DNA of 64,000 bases, taken from assembly GCF_019175385.1 (NCBI RefSeq), contig NC_083342.1:116002376-116066375 (forward strand), written 5' to 3'. A program made the position numbers and the translations under genes. Positions 21,652-33,957 of the stretch are shown here, piece after piece. Below the pieces are notes generated by a model, which was not told the DNA's origin, made no database searches, and was given only the letters and a program-made list of their open reading frames with translations. Origin of the DNA: Lycium barbarum. Taxonomy: Eukaryota; Streptophyta; Magnoliopsida; Solanales; Solanaceae. Every line of letters starts with the position of its first letter. The first letter of the stretch is position 1.

Positions 21652-24600
21652 AAAATAGAAATATAATAAAGTATTTCTATCTACTTTTTAGAAGAGTTGG
21701 TAATATAAAGTATAAAATGTCATTTTTTTGCCCTTAAATAAAAAAGTGGGTGGGACCTCAAAGGATTTTTTTACCCTTAAATAAAAAAGTAGGACCGAAC
21801 ACGGACGACGATCTTGCCTCTATAAACTGGCTATTCTATATAGTAGTAATAGTAAAGTAATACATATAATTTTTTTATCAAATTTTGATTTGGATAATTC
21901 TAATTCAAATTATTATATTAATTTTACATGTTTAAAATGAAACAAAGTAGAAATTTGATTTTCTATTTAAATGAAGAACTTCTATTTTTTAATTTTTAGT
22001 AAATATTTTTTGTTTAACTCATTTTACTTGTCATGTTATTTTTTATACGGTTTTTTAAGGAAACGTCAATTAGAATTATAATTTCACTAATTTACCTTAT
22101 TAATTATTTGATCTCCATTTAATATTATTTTTTGTTTTATGACATTAATCTCTTTTCACATTTATTAGAGTAAGGAAAAAATGAAAAAGTAATTAAATTC
22201 TATCTTATTTTAATATATAAGTATTTTAAGTATGTTGCTGTACAATAATTTCATTTACTCTCACTAATGGGTTGATACGCCTGTGACAATGAGTCCATCA
22301 TTATTGATTTAATTGTTTGATTTTCTAAGCATTTTTTTTAACATTGTTTATTTTTTTAATATGGGATTCACTTTTTTTTTTTTAATATTGCTTGATTTTG
22401 TTAATATGGGGTCCACTTTTTTTTCCCGTGAGTTTGGATGTGGTGGGTTCCACTTTTTTATTTTTTTTATTTTTAATACTGGTTGGTGTTTAATATGGGG
22501 CCCACAATTCCTTTTTAACATTGTTTGTTTTTTTAATATGGGATTCACTTTTTTTTTTAATATTGCTTGATTTTGTTAATATGGGGTCCATTTTTTTTTG
22601 TTTGTTACATTGTTTGTTTTTTTAATTTGGGATTCACTTTTTTTTTTTAATATTGCTTGATTTTGTTAATATGGGGTCCACTTTTTTTTCCCGTGAGTTT
22701 GGATGTGGTGGGTTCCACTTTTTTTCTTCCTTTTTTTTAATACTGGTTGGTGTTTAAAATGGGGCCCACAATTTTTTTTTAATATTAGTTGTTGTTTAAT
22801 ATATATGAGATCCACAATTTTTTTTACGGACGACGCAAAAGGAGCCCAACCGGCTCTTCTATATAGTTAGAATATATAAATATTTTAAGTATGTTGTTGT
22901 ACAATAATTTCATTTGCTCCCACTAATAGATTGATACGCATGTGGCAATGAATCCATCATTATTGATTTAATGAGATACTTTGGAAATTACATAAATATT
23001 GTTTGATTTTTTAATATGAGCTGCACTTTTTTTTTGACATTGTTTTTTTTTTAAATATGGGATTTTTTTAATATTGCTTGATTTAGTTGGGGCCCACACA
23101 TTTTTTAATATTGGTCGATGTTTAGGTGGGGCCCACACTTTTTTTTTATTTTTATTTTTAATATTGGTTGATGTTTAGGTGGGGTCCACAATTTTTTTTA
23201 ACATTGTTTGTTACCTTGTTTGTTTTTTTTAATATGGAATTCATTTTTTTTTTTAATATTTCTTGATTTTGTTAATATGGGGTCTACTTTTTTTTCCCGT
23301 GAGTTTGGATGTGGTGGGTTCCACTTTTTTTCTTCCTTTTTTTTTTTAATACTGGTTGGTGTTTACAATGGGGCTCACAATTTTTTTTTTAATATTAGTT
23401 GTTGTTTAATAAATATAGGGCCCACAATTTTTTTTATTTTAGTTGTTGTTTAATATATACGAGGCCCATAATTTTTTTAAAATTTTATTTTAGTTGTTGT
23501 TTAATATATATGAGGCCCATAATTTTTTTAAAATTTTATTTTAGTTGTTGTTTAATATATATGAGGCCCATAATTTTTTTTATGGGGCCCCACAACGGAC
23601 GACGCAAAAGGAGCCCAACCGGCTCTTCTATATAGTTAGAATATATAAGTATTTTAAGTATGTTGTTGTACAATAATTTCATTCGCTTCCACTAATGGAT
23701 TGATACGCATGTGGCAATGAATCCATCATTATTGATTTAATGAGATACTTTGGAAATTACATAAATATTGTTTGATTTTTTAATATGAGCTGCACTTTTT
23801 TTTTGACATTGTTTTTTTTTTAAATATGAGATTTTTTAATATTGCTTGATTTAGTTGGGGCCCACACTTTTTTTAATATTGGTTGATGTTTAGGTGGGGC
23901 CCACACATTTTTTTTAATATTGTTTGTTTTTTTAATATGGGATTCACTTTTTTTTAATATTGCTTGATTTTGTTAATATGGGGTCCACTTTTTTTTCCAG
24001 TGAGTTTGGATGTGGTGGGTTCCACTTTTTTTTTTTTTTTTTTTTTCAATACTGGTTGGTGTTTAAAATGGGGCTCACAATTTTTTTTTTTTAATATTAG
24101 TTGTTGTTTAATAAATATAGGGCCCACATTTTTTTTTATTTTAGTTGTTGTTTAATATATATGAGGCCCATAATTTTTTTAAAATTTTATTTTAGTTGTT
24201 GTTTAATATATATGAGGCCCATAATTTTTTTATGGGGCCCCACAACGGACGACGCAAAAGGAGCCCAACCGGCTCTTCTATATAGTTAGAATATATAAGT
24301 ATTTTAAGCATGTTGTTGTACAGTAATTTCATTCGCTTCCACTAATGGATTGATACGCATGTGACAATGAATCCATCATTATTGATTTAATGAGATACTT
24401 TGGAAATTACATAAATATTGTTTGATTTTTTAATATGAGCTGCACTTTTTTTTTTACATTGTTTTTTTTTTAAATATGGGATTTTTTTAATATTGCTTGA
24501 TTTAGTTGGGGCCCACACTTTTTTTAATATTGGTTGATGTTTAGGTGGGGCCCACACATTTTTTTTAATATTGTTTGTTTTTTTAATATGGGATTCACTT

Positions 24601-25165
24601 TTTTTTAATATTGCTTGATTTTGTTAATATGGGGTCCACTTTTTTTTCCCATGAGTTTGGATGTGGTGGGTTCCACTTTTTTTCTTCCTTTTTTTTTAAT
24701 ACCGATTGGTGTTTAAAATGGGGCCCACATTTTTTTTAATATTAGTTGTTGTTTAATATATATGGGGCCCACAATTTTTTTTACGGACGACGCAAAAGGA
24801 GCCCAACCGGCTCTTCTATATAGTTAGAATATATAAATATTTTAAGTGTGTTGCTGTACAATAATTTCATTTGCTCCCACTAATGGATTGGTATGTGGCA
24901 ATGAATCCATCATTATTGATTTAATGAGATACTTTGGAAATTACATAAATATTGTTTGATTTTTTAATATGAGCTGCATTTTTTTTTTTTGACATTATTT
25001 TTTTTAATATGAGATTCATTTTTTTAATATTGCTTGATTTAGTTGGGGCCCATACTTTTTTTTTGTTTTTTTTTTTAATATTGGTTGATGTTTAGGTGAG
25101 GCCACACTTTTTTTTTGGTTGACGACGAAAGGCAGACACGCCCATGCTTCTATATAGTAGTAATA
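21652..25165 (-). repeat. Array of repeated Helitron 5'-end units
   Basis: At least four units carry the same minus-strand 5' start, TCTAACTATATAGAAGAGCC, with its first base at 22871, 23640, 24290 and 24828. Related starts (CTACTATATAGAA) are found near 21846 and 25160. Unit lengths differ (about 770, 650 and 540 bp) because of internal runs of T and GGGGCCCACA-type blocks. Units share a core (GCAATGAATCCATCATTATT). Only one 3' hairpin end is visible, at 20583. Apparent ORFs here are low-complexity phenylalanine- or lysine-rich artefacts. Confidence 0.7.
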
Positions 25166-25189
25166 TATTTAACCGAATGGCCACGTGAT

Positions 25190-25560
25190 GCAACTTTTCC
25201 GCTCGGAGTCTAGAATTTGCTAGAAAGTCACTCAACATGCAAATCGCCTTATTTTGTGCCCAATTATGACCTACTTTACACTTCAATGTAGTGTAGCATC
25301 TAAATTATGAGATATTAAGAATATTTGAGATCTCCAGATACAGTATTTTAAGCTTGTAGAATAAAATTAACCATCATCTAAGCACAACGTTGGTCAAACA
25401 ATCTCCAGCATGATTTTGTCTGTTTAAATAATATTGTCGATACAAGTGGGCGCAAGAACAGCTGAAAATCTGCCTGCTAAGCACAAGCTAATCAAACCGT
25501 TGGCATCACTCACCACCCAACCTTATACTAGTAGCTTTTTCCTTCGACTTCTTAGGTAAA
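25190..25560 (+). other. PMEI upstream-region relic
   Basis: This stretch resembles parts of the PMEI upstream regions: GTTGGTCAAACAATCTCCAG (compare 40822 and 47520) and CACAAGCTAATCAAACCGTT (compare 15891). No PMEI coding sequence follows. It is inferred to be a decayed promoter copy from the family's duplication history. Bases 25561-26279 that follow hold nothing recognisable. Confidence 0.5.
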
Positions 25561-26279
25561 TGCTCTTGAAAAATGAAAATGGAATTAAAAAAGGGAGGAA
25601 AGTTATCCACATAAATTAGTTGGGGACAATTTTTAGCTCTTAATATTTGCTACTTGGCCTTATTGCCTTATCGAAACTACTCTTTCTACTATAATTTTCT
25701 TCTTTAATTAGTCTGGTGGGCTTATTCTCACTGTTCGATTTTTTTTCTTTTTCACGGGTGATTGACAAAGGAAAAACTAAATATACGAAAAGAAGAAAAA
25801 AAAGCAAAAATATGTTAGTCCATATGTACTCTAGAACCCTATATGTCTGAGAGGGTGTTAGAAAATATATTTGGTCTATCATATGTTGGGAGTATCTCTA
25901 AAAAGATTTATATAGATTTTGTGCTACTTTATAGTAACTGTTTTAAAGTTATGAGCTGGACAAAACGTTGTAAAAACAATTATTGTCCATTTTATATAAT
26001 ATAGGAATGTTGAAAGCATAACTAATTAAACAAAAGTTTGTTATTTTTAACTGGTTAAACTTTTAAATGAGATAGCAACATATTTCAACGTGGTAAAGAG
26101 TAAACCGAGGTCATAGGCTCAATCCTAGTGACCACGTTTTTTTATTTATGAAAAAAATTCAAGCCTTTACGTAAAACAAGCATATTGAAAACATAATTAT
26201 TAGATAATTAATAAAAGAGGTAGAACAACTGCGCCGTCCTTTTAGATGTAGTTTTAACTTTAACAGTTGTAGTTTCTTA

Positions 26280-26570
26280 ATTTAGTTAAAAAATTGGCTG
26301 GAAGGTTTCTCAATGGTAAGCACCAGCTAACGTATGTATTTCATGTTCAATGTAAAAGCGACAATCTGAAGTAACTAAGATCAAAGACCTCTACTTTATA
26401 CTTTATACTTTTTTTGTTAAGATTTTTATTATGGAATAAATAACGTAGCTTGATATACTATCATAATTTGGTCAAATATTTACTCCATGTTTTATTTATT
26501 TGTTTTGTTTGACTTCTGAGACAGGTTGCGGTATGCACGGAGAGGAAGCCTGGTCGGCACAAGCTATAGT
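26280..26570 (+). other. PMEI-1 upstream-region relic
   Basis: The segment aligns, with gaps, to 15614-15905 upstream of PMEI-1: TTGGCTGGAAGG start, the TGGAATAAATAA block, and the GACA(A/G)GTTGCGGTAT ... GAGGAAGC ... GCACAAGCTA end. No gene follows; a foldback element lies 160 bp downstream. Confidence 0.7.
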
Positions 26571-26733
26571 AAAAACTTTGAATAATGAGGCTCATTAAAT
26601 GAGCTAAGGGAATTGTTCAATTAGAGAACTTAAATCATAATTCCCACCAAAAATTATTACGTTAGAGTGCAAAATTTCAAAAACTCCAAGTATAAATATA
26701 ATTCCAAGAAACCCATGCAGTAAGACAAAATAT

Positions 26734-27447
26734 GGAGAAAAGGACCAAAATCATCCATAATGTTTGGGTTTGGATCAAAATCATACATATTTTTTCACAT
26801 GGTGCACTAATAGTACATTATGTTTGCATAAGTGGTGCACTTTTAGTCACAATCCCAAATAAATTTAACGGAAAAGAACAAAAATGCCCCTAAACTTTTA
26901 GAAAAGGTATAAAAATACCCTTTATTCATCTATTTTGCTAAAACTACCCCTCAATTCACCTTTTTGGCTCATTTATTCCCCTTGACTAACGGACAACACT
27001 AATTTTTTTTTAAAAAAATAAAAAATAAATTGCACATGACATTTTATTACTGAAAAATTGATTTATTCTTTTAAAAAGAAATCTGAAACCGTGGAATTTT
27101 TTAAAATTTGGAAAACTTTTTTTTAACGAGTAAAACCTTGACTAACGGACAACACTAATTTTTTTTCTTTTCAAAATGTGAAAAATTGGATTTTTATAAA
27201 AATCTGAAAAAATTAAATTTTTTATGGAAAAACTGTGTTTAAAAAAAAAAAAAAAACCAGAAAACTATCTTTTTTTAAATATAGAAGAAAATTATGGAGT
27301 ATTAGTTTTGCACAATTTACTTAAAAAACCAATCAGTTTTTCAGATTTAAAAATTGAATTTTCTAAAAAAAAAATGGGGTTTCCACCCGTTAATTTTTTT
27401 TTTCCAAACTTAAAAAAATTCCACATGTTTTAATGAAAATCCAATTC

Positions 27448-27501
<54 letters not shown>

Positions 27502-27925
27502 CTTACTACATTTGTTTTTTTAAAGAAATGGATGTTGAAAAATTATTTTTCCTTATTCTACAAATAACGATTTTTCAGATTTCTTTTTAAAAGAATAAAT
27601 CAATTTTTCAGTAATAAAATATCATGTGCAATTTAATTTTTTTAAAAAAAAAAAAAATTAGTGTTGTCCGTTAATCAAGGGGAATAAATGAGCCAAAAAG
27701 TTGAATTGAGGGGTAGTTTTTGCAAAATAGATGAATAAAGGGTATTTTTATACCTTTTCTAAAAGTTCAGGGGCATTTTTGTTCTTTTCCGTTAAATTTA
27801 TTTGGGATTGTGACTAAAAGTGCACCACTTATGCAAACATAATGTACTATTAGTGCACCATGTGAAAGAATATGTATGATTTTGATCCAAACCCAAACAT
27901 TATGGATGATTTTGGTCCTTTTCTC
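26734..27925. mobile_element. Foldback MULE with 9-bp TSD
   Basis: The ends are near-perfect long inverted repeats starting GGAGAAAAGGACC and GAGAAAAGGACC that run about 240 bp, with weaker inner pairing extending to about 27090 and 27575. The flanking duplication is ACAAAATAT, 9 bp and perfect, at 26725-26733 and 27926-27934; 9 bp is typical of Mutator-like elements. The centre is AT-rich with no ORF and includes a (TA)n run. Confidence 0.88.
27453..27498. repeat. (TA)n microsatellite
   Basis: About 23 uninterrupted TA dinucleotides lie at the centre of the foldback MULE. The tract is at the hairpin apex, where it may be unstable. Confidence 0.97.
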
Positions 27926-29602
27926 ACAAAATATGCATAGACGGCATTGAATAACCATTTCTTTTTCTTCCTTTGTCATTTCCCCTCGTATTAAATATAT
28001 TCATGTAGAAAAAGTCTAAGTACTTTAGAGCTGTCGAATTGTTTTCTTATTTTATTTTAATATATGTTTATTAATTATTTATAGAATTAAAACTTGGTTA
28101 ACTTTTTACATGAAGAAAATCAGTAATTAATGTTATAAATTGATAACACGAAAAATCAATGCCGTCTACACATATTTTGTCTTACTTGGAGTTTTTGGAA
28201 TTAATTATATTTATACTTGGATTTTTGATATTTTGCACTCTAACATACTAATAGGATTCCTGAAGATCTTAGTACAGAATCGGTCAATTACGACTAAGCA
28301 CTACTACACGAAGTTGCATCAGAAAACAACTTGATTTTTTTTTTTTGCAAAGAGCTTATTGGCTAGGACTTTTAATAGTCATGCAAAAGGAATACATATG
28401 AAAGTTGTAGATGCAAGGTTAAAAGTCTAAGTGGGAGATAAGTTAACTCTGATCCTAATTAATTGAATACATGCATAAACAGCGGAAGCAAATAGTCAGG
28501 ATCGAACTTGCATGTAACATAGACAACACATAATCTCAGATTTTAATCAAACATAAAATCGATACTTATCTCTTGAAGCGTAACCGCGACCGCAAATCGA
28601 ACCTTCAAGCATCCACGCAATCTTCCTTCAGCTCCACGGTCTGCAGTCTTCTGCTATGAACGAAAGTGTTCTATGAAACAGAATACTCGAGTGGCGAGTA
28701 TTACGGCTAAGAAAAAGGTTTACCTCTTAAGGCTGAAAAGCCTTGTATATATAGCCACGTTTTAGGGTGTAAAACCCTAGCAAAACGGGTGGACTTTTCT
28801 TTTCCCCAAAGAATCTTATTTTTCAAGTTCTAGAACAATTAGGCATAGCAGGGGCCACATATTAATAACGAGGCTTCCAATTGTGGTATTAATTCGGAAT
28901 ATGAATGAATTAATCCTAGCACAATAAATTACTATTTATTCCGCTAAAAACTGCAATTGCACTGATCCTCAGTTTAATTTGGAAATCCTTCATTAACTTA
29001 TTTAACTTCCCATGTTAAGATTACAGATACCAGTCAATTAAATTAAATTTTCATTAAATTACTGACAATTTAATTCATTGACTAATTAAATCCTTCATAC
29101 TTTCGCTTAACTTATTTCATGTGACGGATACAAAATCCACTTGCAAGGTTTTCACATGAAAACTTATAAGCATCCATAAAGGGGTATCATCAATCTCAAA
29201 GTCGAGGCATGGATTCTATAAACTAATTATTATTATTTCTCAAATGTTATTTGTTACTATCCAACCTATCAGATACATTGACTCACAATAGAGTCGTACC
29301 TTTTTATAAATCAAGATAATGAACAAATCACATTGATCGTAGTAATTATATCAAGATTAAGAGTATAAGTACATTTAATGAACTAGAGAAGTTGTTTTAG
29401 TTATTCAGTACAAAAACATGTATCTCTACTTGGTCCGTTCAATACATACAAAATATACTAGCATAAAAAGTCGGAACTATACCGTTCCTATAATGAAGAT
29501 AATTATACTTATCTTGTGCTACAATCATATCGATAACTTTGTCCAATTTTCATTTTAGATTGTGAACATAAACTTTATACTTACAATAATTGATGAATGA
29601 TG

Positions 29603-29825
29603 AGTCCTACTTAACTTCTACTACATGTGTGTATCCTAATCATACTCATGTACACCTGATACACCAAGGATATACACAGATATACCACTGATATATACAA
29701 GATATACATATATATAATCTCTATTCTATCTAATGAAGAGTTCTATTGCTACTAGATTGCTACTGACTTTTAGTCCCTAACACTTCCCTTCAAGCTAGAT
29801 TGCTACTGACTCTTAGTCTCTAACA
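29603..29825 (-). repeat. 3' LTR of Copia element, truncated
   Basis: It matches the 5' LTR (38475-38774) over its TGTTAG-proximal portion, but about 120 bp at the distal end are missing. It adjoins a polypurine tract (minus strand CTTGAGGGGAAG at 29837-29826). A 43-bp stretch containing the tract and LTR start is tandemly duplicated (29783-29825). Confidence 0.75.
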
Positions 29826-29887
29826 CTTCCCCTCAAGCTAGTGAGAGGTGGATCATCCACTCCTAGCTTGCTTCTAAATCCTGCAAA

Positions 29888-30544
29888 CTACTGCTTTGTC
29901 AGTGCCTTGGTATGAATATCAGCAAGCTGATCTTGTGATCTCATAAATTGTATTATAAGTTGTCCTCTATCCACTTTCTCCCTGACAAAATGATAAGCCA
30001 TTTCTATATGCTTGGTTCTAGCATGAAGAACTGGATTCACAATCATGTAAAGTGCACTGATGCTATCACAAAACAATGTTGGAGCTGTTGACAGTGTGAC
30101 ACCAATATCTTGAAGTATGTATGTTATCTATGTGATTTCAGCTGCAGCTGAAGCTAGTGCCCTGTACTCAGCCTCTACACTTGATCTTGCAACTGTATGC
30201 TGCTTCTTAGAAGCCCATGAAATACAATTAGCACCAAAATAGATTGAGTATCCTGTGGTTGATCTCCTAGTGGCAGTACATCCTCCCCAATCTACATCAG
30301 AAAAACCATACAATCTAAGAGGTGATTTGGCAAATAGTCTAAGTCCAAGCTGAACTGTTCACTTCACATATTTGAGAATCTTTTTGACAGACTGAAAGTA
30401 TTCACTATTTGGAGTTTGCATGAATTGACTTGCTAGATTGACTGCATGAGTTATGTCAGGCCTGGTTAGAGTGATATACTGAAGGCTGCCTACAATACTT
30501 TTATAAACTGAGGTGTTAACAGGACTTCCCTGAGCTTCATGCAA
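29888..30544 (-). pseudogene. Copia RNase H region
   Basis: Three blocks in order on the minus strand: VNLASQFMQTPN (end of the reverse transcriptase connection), YGFSDVDWGGCTATRRSTTG with SSVEAEYRALA (RNase H core), and FCDSISALYMIVNPVLHART with HTKALTK near the end. Stops or shifts separate the blocks, so it is not translatable as one protein. Confidence 0.88.
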
Positions 30545-30609
30545 TCCATGCTGCTGTGCAAGAGGAGTGTTTACTGCCTAGCGATGATCATATCAGTTTT
30601 CTTAAGCAA

Positions 30610-31915
30610 TTATGTGGCATACTTACTTTGATTTAGATGAATACCTCTATCAAAGTAAGTGACTTCTATTCCAAGAAAGAAATGCAGTGGACCAAGGTCC
30701 TTCATTGCAAATTCCTTACCAAGTGCTGTGATTATTTCCTGAACATGTGAAGGAGAGCTGCCAATGATCACTATATCATCAACATATAGGAGGAGTAGGA
30801 TAGTACCTTTAGTGCAATGCAGCACAAACAATGATGAGTCTGCCCTACTACACTTGAAACCAAGGTAAAGTAAGTGCAGACTAAACCTGTCAAACCATGC
30901 TATAGGTGCTTGTTTAAGACCATACAAAGCCTTCTGCAATAAGCAGACATGATTGGGATACTCAAAGTCAATAAAACCTGGTGGTTGTGCCATATAAACT
31001 TCTTTTTGCAGATGTCCATGCAAGAATGCATTTTTGACATCAAATTGTCTAATGGACCATTGCAGACTGATAGTAACTAATAGCACCACTCTTATAGTAG
31101 TTGCCTTGACCACAGAACTAAAGGTTTCTTCAAAATCAATTCCCTCAAGCTGAGAATACCCCTTAGCAACCAGCCTGGCTTTATATCTATCTATAGAACC
31201 GTCTGACTTAAGTTTGGTCTTGAACACCCATCTTGATCTAACCACATTCATCTCTGAAGTTCTAGGTACCACGGTCCATGTTTCATTCTGGTGCAGTGCA
31301 TCAAGTTCCTTCTTCATAGCAGCATACCAATTTGGATTTTTGAGTGCTTGAGCCATATTTTTTGGTTCACTACATGCTGCTAATAGTGCTGTGTGAGTGA
31401 TTGGCACCTTCTGTGTCTTCAACCTTGTCATCATATGATGGCCTGTTGTAGCATCAGGAGGTTGTGCCTCCTCTTCTATAATGTCATTAAGAGCTTGAGA
31501 ATTCTCAGTATGAGAACTTTGAGAGTTCTCAACATTAAACCACTTTGAAAGACCCACCTCCAACTATATGCCTTGTGAATTAGCTACAGAAATGTGATCA
31601 GTTTCCTGCAAAGCATCTGAACCAACCTCTTGATCATCAGCAGTACTTTCACTTGCATCAGATTCTGCATCACCATAACTTGCATCATGAATAGGTGAGT
31701 CTGCTGCATGATCATCAGCACCTGGTAAGTCTGCTTCATGGTTAACATCAGAATCAGCATCATGAACATCAATGGTGTTAGAAGTGGTGTCTAACACTTC
31801 CCCTGAGATGGTAGCATCACTGCTTGACTGAGATTTATCCTGCACATTAGAGAAAAACTCAAGGAAAGTAGCTAAGTGAGTGGAATCATTTTGAGAGGTA
31901 TGTGCACTGTGGTCT
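30610..31915 (-). pseudogene. Copia reverse transcriptase region
   Basis: An acidic linker (31564-31915) is followed by a clear Copia reverse transcriptase: VVRSRWVFKTKLKSDGSIDR, YKARLVAKGYSQ, FDVKNAFLHGHLQKEVYM, LYGLKQAPIAWF, and the catalytic YVDD (LLLLYVDDIVIIG). A stop at 31563 separates linker and polymerase, and the frame ends after LNQSKYAT. The upstream end joins the integrase across the inserted solo LTR. Confidence 0.9.
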
Positions 31916-33952
31916 TGTAACACCCCGTACCTTTAAACTAAGCTTTGACCATGATCCTAGACTTAGAAAATCAGATAAAGAATATGGGAATTGGAATTTC
32001 CCTGTTCAGTTGTAAGATGGGGGTTTACGCCTATGAACAGTGACCGTATTTCAGTATACGGCCCATATTTCAAAACGTATTTGTAATTTGGGAAAACTTC
32101 CTTATGAAAGTTGTAGATCTTTGAAATGACTTTCCAACGGTATATTATGGGGGTCAAACGGACATCTGTACAAAGAGTTATGGCCATTTTACTGAAGAGA
32201 CGCAGTGCAGTCCGTATTTCAAAAAATACGGCCAGTATTTAACTGGGCAGAAATTTTAATTTTCCAGAACAATATATATATTCGTCCGTATCAGTTCACA
32301 TCATTATTTTTCATTCCTTCAATCCCTATAATGATCTCCTATCCTCTTCCATCATCAAGAACGCCAAGGTAAGCCTACTCTAATTATTCCAACTCAATTC
32401 TAACATATACTCTAATAATCTAAGCAAGAAATCATTGTTCATAAACTAGGGTTTTCAATAAAATCCATCTCAAGGTTCAAGAATTCAAGATTTTGGAAAT
32501 CTTCTTCAAAGCTCAAGTCTTTAATTCAAGTTTTGGAGCGACTAAGGTATGTAGAGTTACTATCTACGTGTGGGAACATCATTGTTCTTCCCCACGCCTC
32601 ATAATCCATAAAATTTTGATTCTCTACTAAAACTAGGGTTTTAATACCATGCTCATGATAACCCTAGGTCCATGTCCATGATTATATTATGTATGAATTG
32701 TTATAATTCCATCATTGAGTTTTTAATATTTCTTTATGATTATTGAGAATCCGTCCGTAATCTATGAAAACCCATATCTTGTATTCCATGGGTTCTTGCA
32801 TGCATGTTTTGACTAAGAATGATTATTTCATGAATATTCTACAATGTCTACAAGTTTTCATGCAACTATATTATATAATTACTTTCATGCTATGATACAA
32901 GATACATACATACTAAATACAAGTTATCTCATGAAACCATGTTTAGAAGTTATTTCATGAAACCATGTTTACAAGTTATTTCGTGAAATCATAATTACAA
33001 GACAAGTACAAGTTTATTCACGAAAATCATAGGCTTCTTAGCCAATTATATTATGTTCATTTTTTTGGGAGTTGCACGAATTACCGAGAAGGCTCAGATA
33101 GCCTGAAACTATGTAGCCACCATAGGACAAGGATCACTCCGCCCAGTTAGGACGATACCTTAATTTTACATTGAATGGATCCATCAGGCACGTTACCACC
33201 TCATACCCTGGCAAGGTATGAGGGCTCTGCTGGTCCGGCGAGGTACCAGACTCCACGTACTCACGTGGTGATATCACATGTCGGTTTATGAAATGCTCTC
33301 CCTACTTATCATGTTTTACTTATGTTATATATATATGTACTCATGCTCATGCTCATGTTCATGTCCAGGTTTTCAGTTTCAGTTCTTATCATGTTATTCC
33401 ATGTCCCATGTTATTTCTTTCAGTTGCTTTACATACCAATACATTTAATGTGCTGACGTCCCCTTTTATTGCCCAGGGGCCTGCATTTCACGATGCAGGT
33501 ACTGATATACAGGACGACACATCTGCTCAGTAGAACAACATTCGTATCAGCTCATTGGTGAGCCCCATCTCATTCGGGGTTTAGTCAACTTTTGTTTTAT
33601 AATTAGTTATGCATCTAAGGTATGCTGGGGGCCTTGTCCCAGTAAGTATGTGTTCCAGTCAGATTCATGATAGAGGTTTCATAGACTAGACAAGTCAGTT
33701 ATGTTATGTCAGACATTCGGAGTCGTATAACCATTTTGGCTCATTCATGTTATTTCCGCACTCATGTTTAAACAAGTATTTTTTTTAAGTATTATGACTT
33801 ACTACGTTTTATAAAGGTTCATCATGCATTCACGTTATATTCCGCTCATGTTATGCCTCATGATGATTCAACAAGCCATGTCGTTCGCTCGGTCACATGC
33901 AGTAAGGCACCGAGTGCCGTGTTTCGCCCAGGCCATGGTTCGGGGCATGACA
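31916..33952 (+). mobile_element. Gypsy-type solo LTR inside the Copia element
   Basis: The 2,037-bp unit begins TGTAACACCCCGTACC and ends GGGGCATGACA, a TG...CA boundary. The 5-bp flanks are GGTCT and GGTCC (four of five match). It contains no gag-pol ORF. It splits the Copia polyprotein between the end of integrase (LPYMQKDL) and the linker before reverse transcriptase. Length and ends suggest a Gypsy lineage; this is inference. Confidence 0.83.
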
Positions 33953-33957
33953 GGTCC

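Larger units (their letters stand above)
26650..28250. repeat. Outer inverted arms around the foldback MULE
   Basis: Sequence at 26650-26730 (GTTAGAGTGCAAAATTTC ... AAACTCCAAGTATAAATATA) reappears inverted at about 28165-28250. The two copies flank the foldback element at 26734-27925, so the region is a palindrome within a palindrome. Confidence 0.65.

Noticed and set aside
21435..24289. Several short frames rich in Phe, Lys or repeated CCLIYMRP-like motifs
   Set aside because: They arise from T/A homopolymers and repeated Helitron units, not from genes.
32940..33010. Short repeats resembling a CRISPR-like array (GTTATTTCATGAAACCATG units)
   Set aside because: Only about three imperfect tandem copies in a plant LTR; no spacer structure and no relevance in a eukaryote.
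33288..33533. Open frame within the first solo LTR
   Set aside because: It lies wholly inside LTR sequence and lacks gag-pol similarity.
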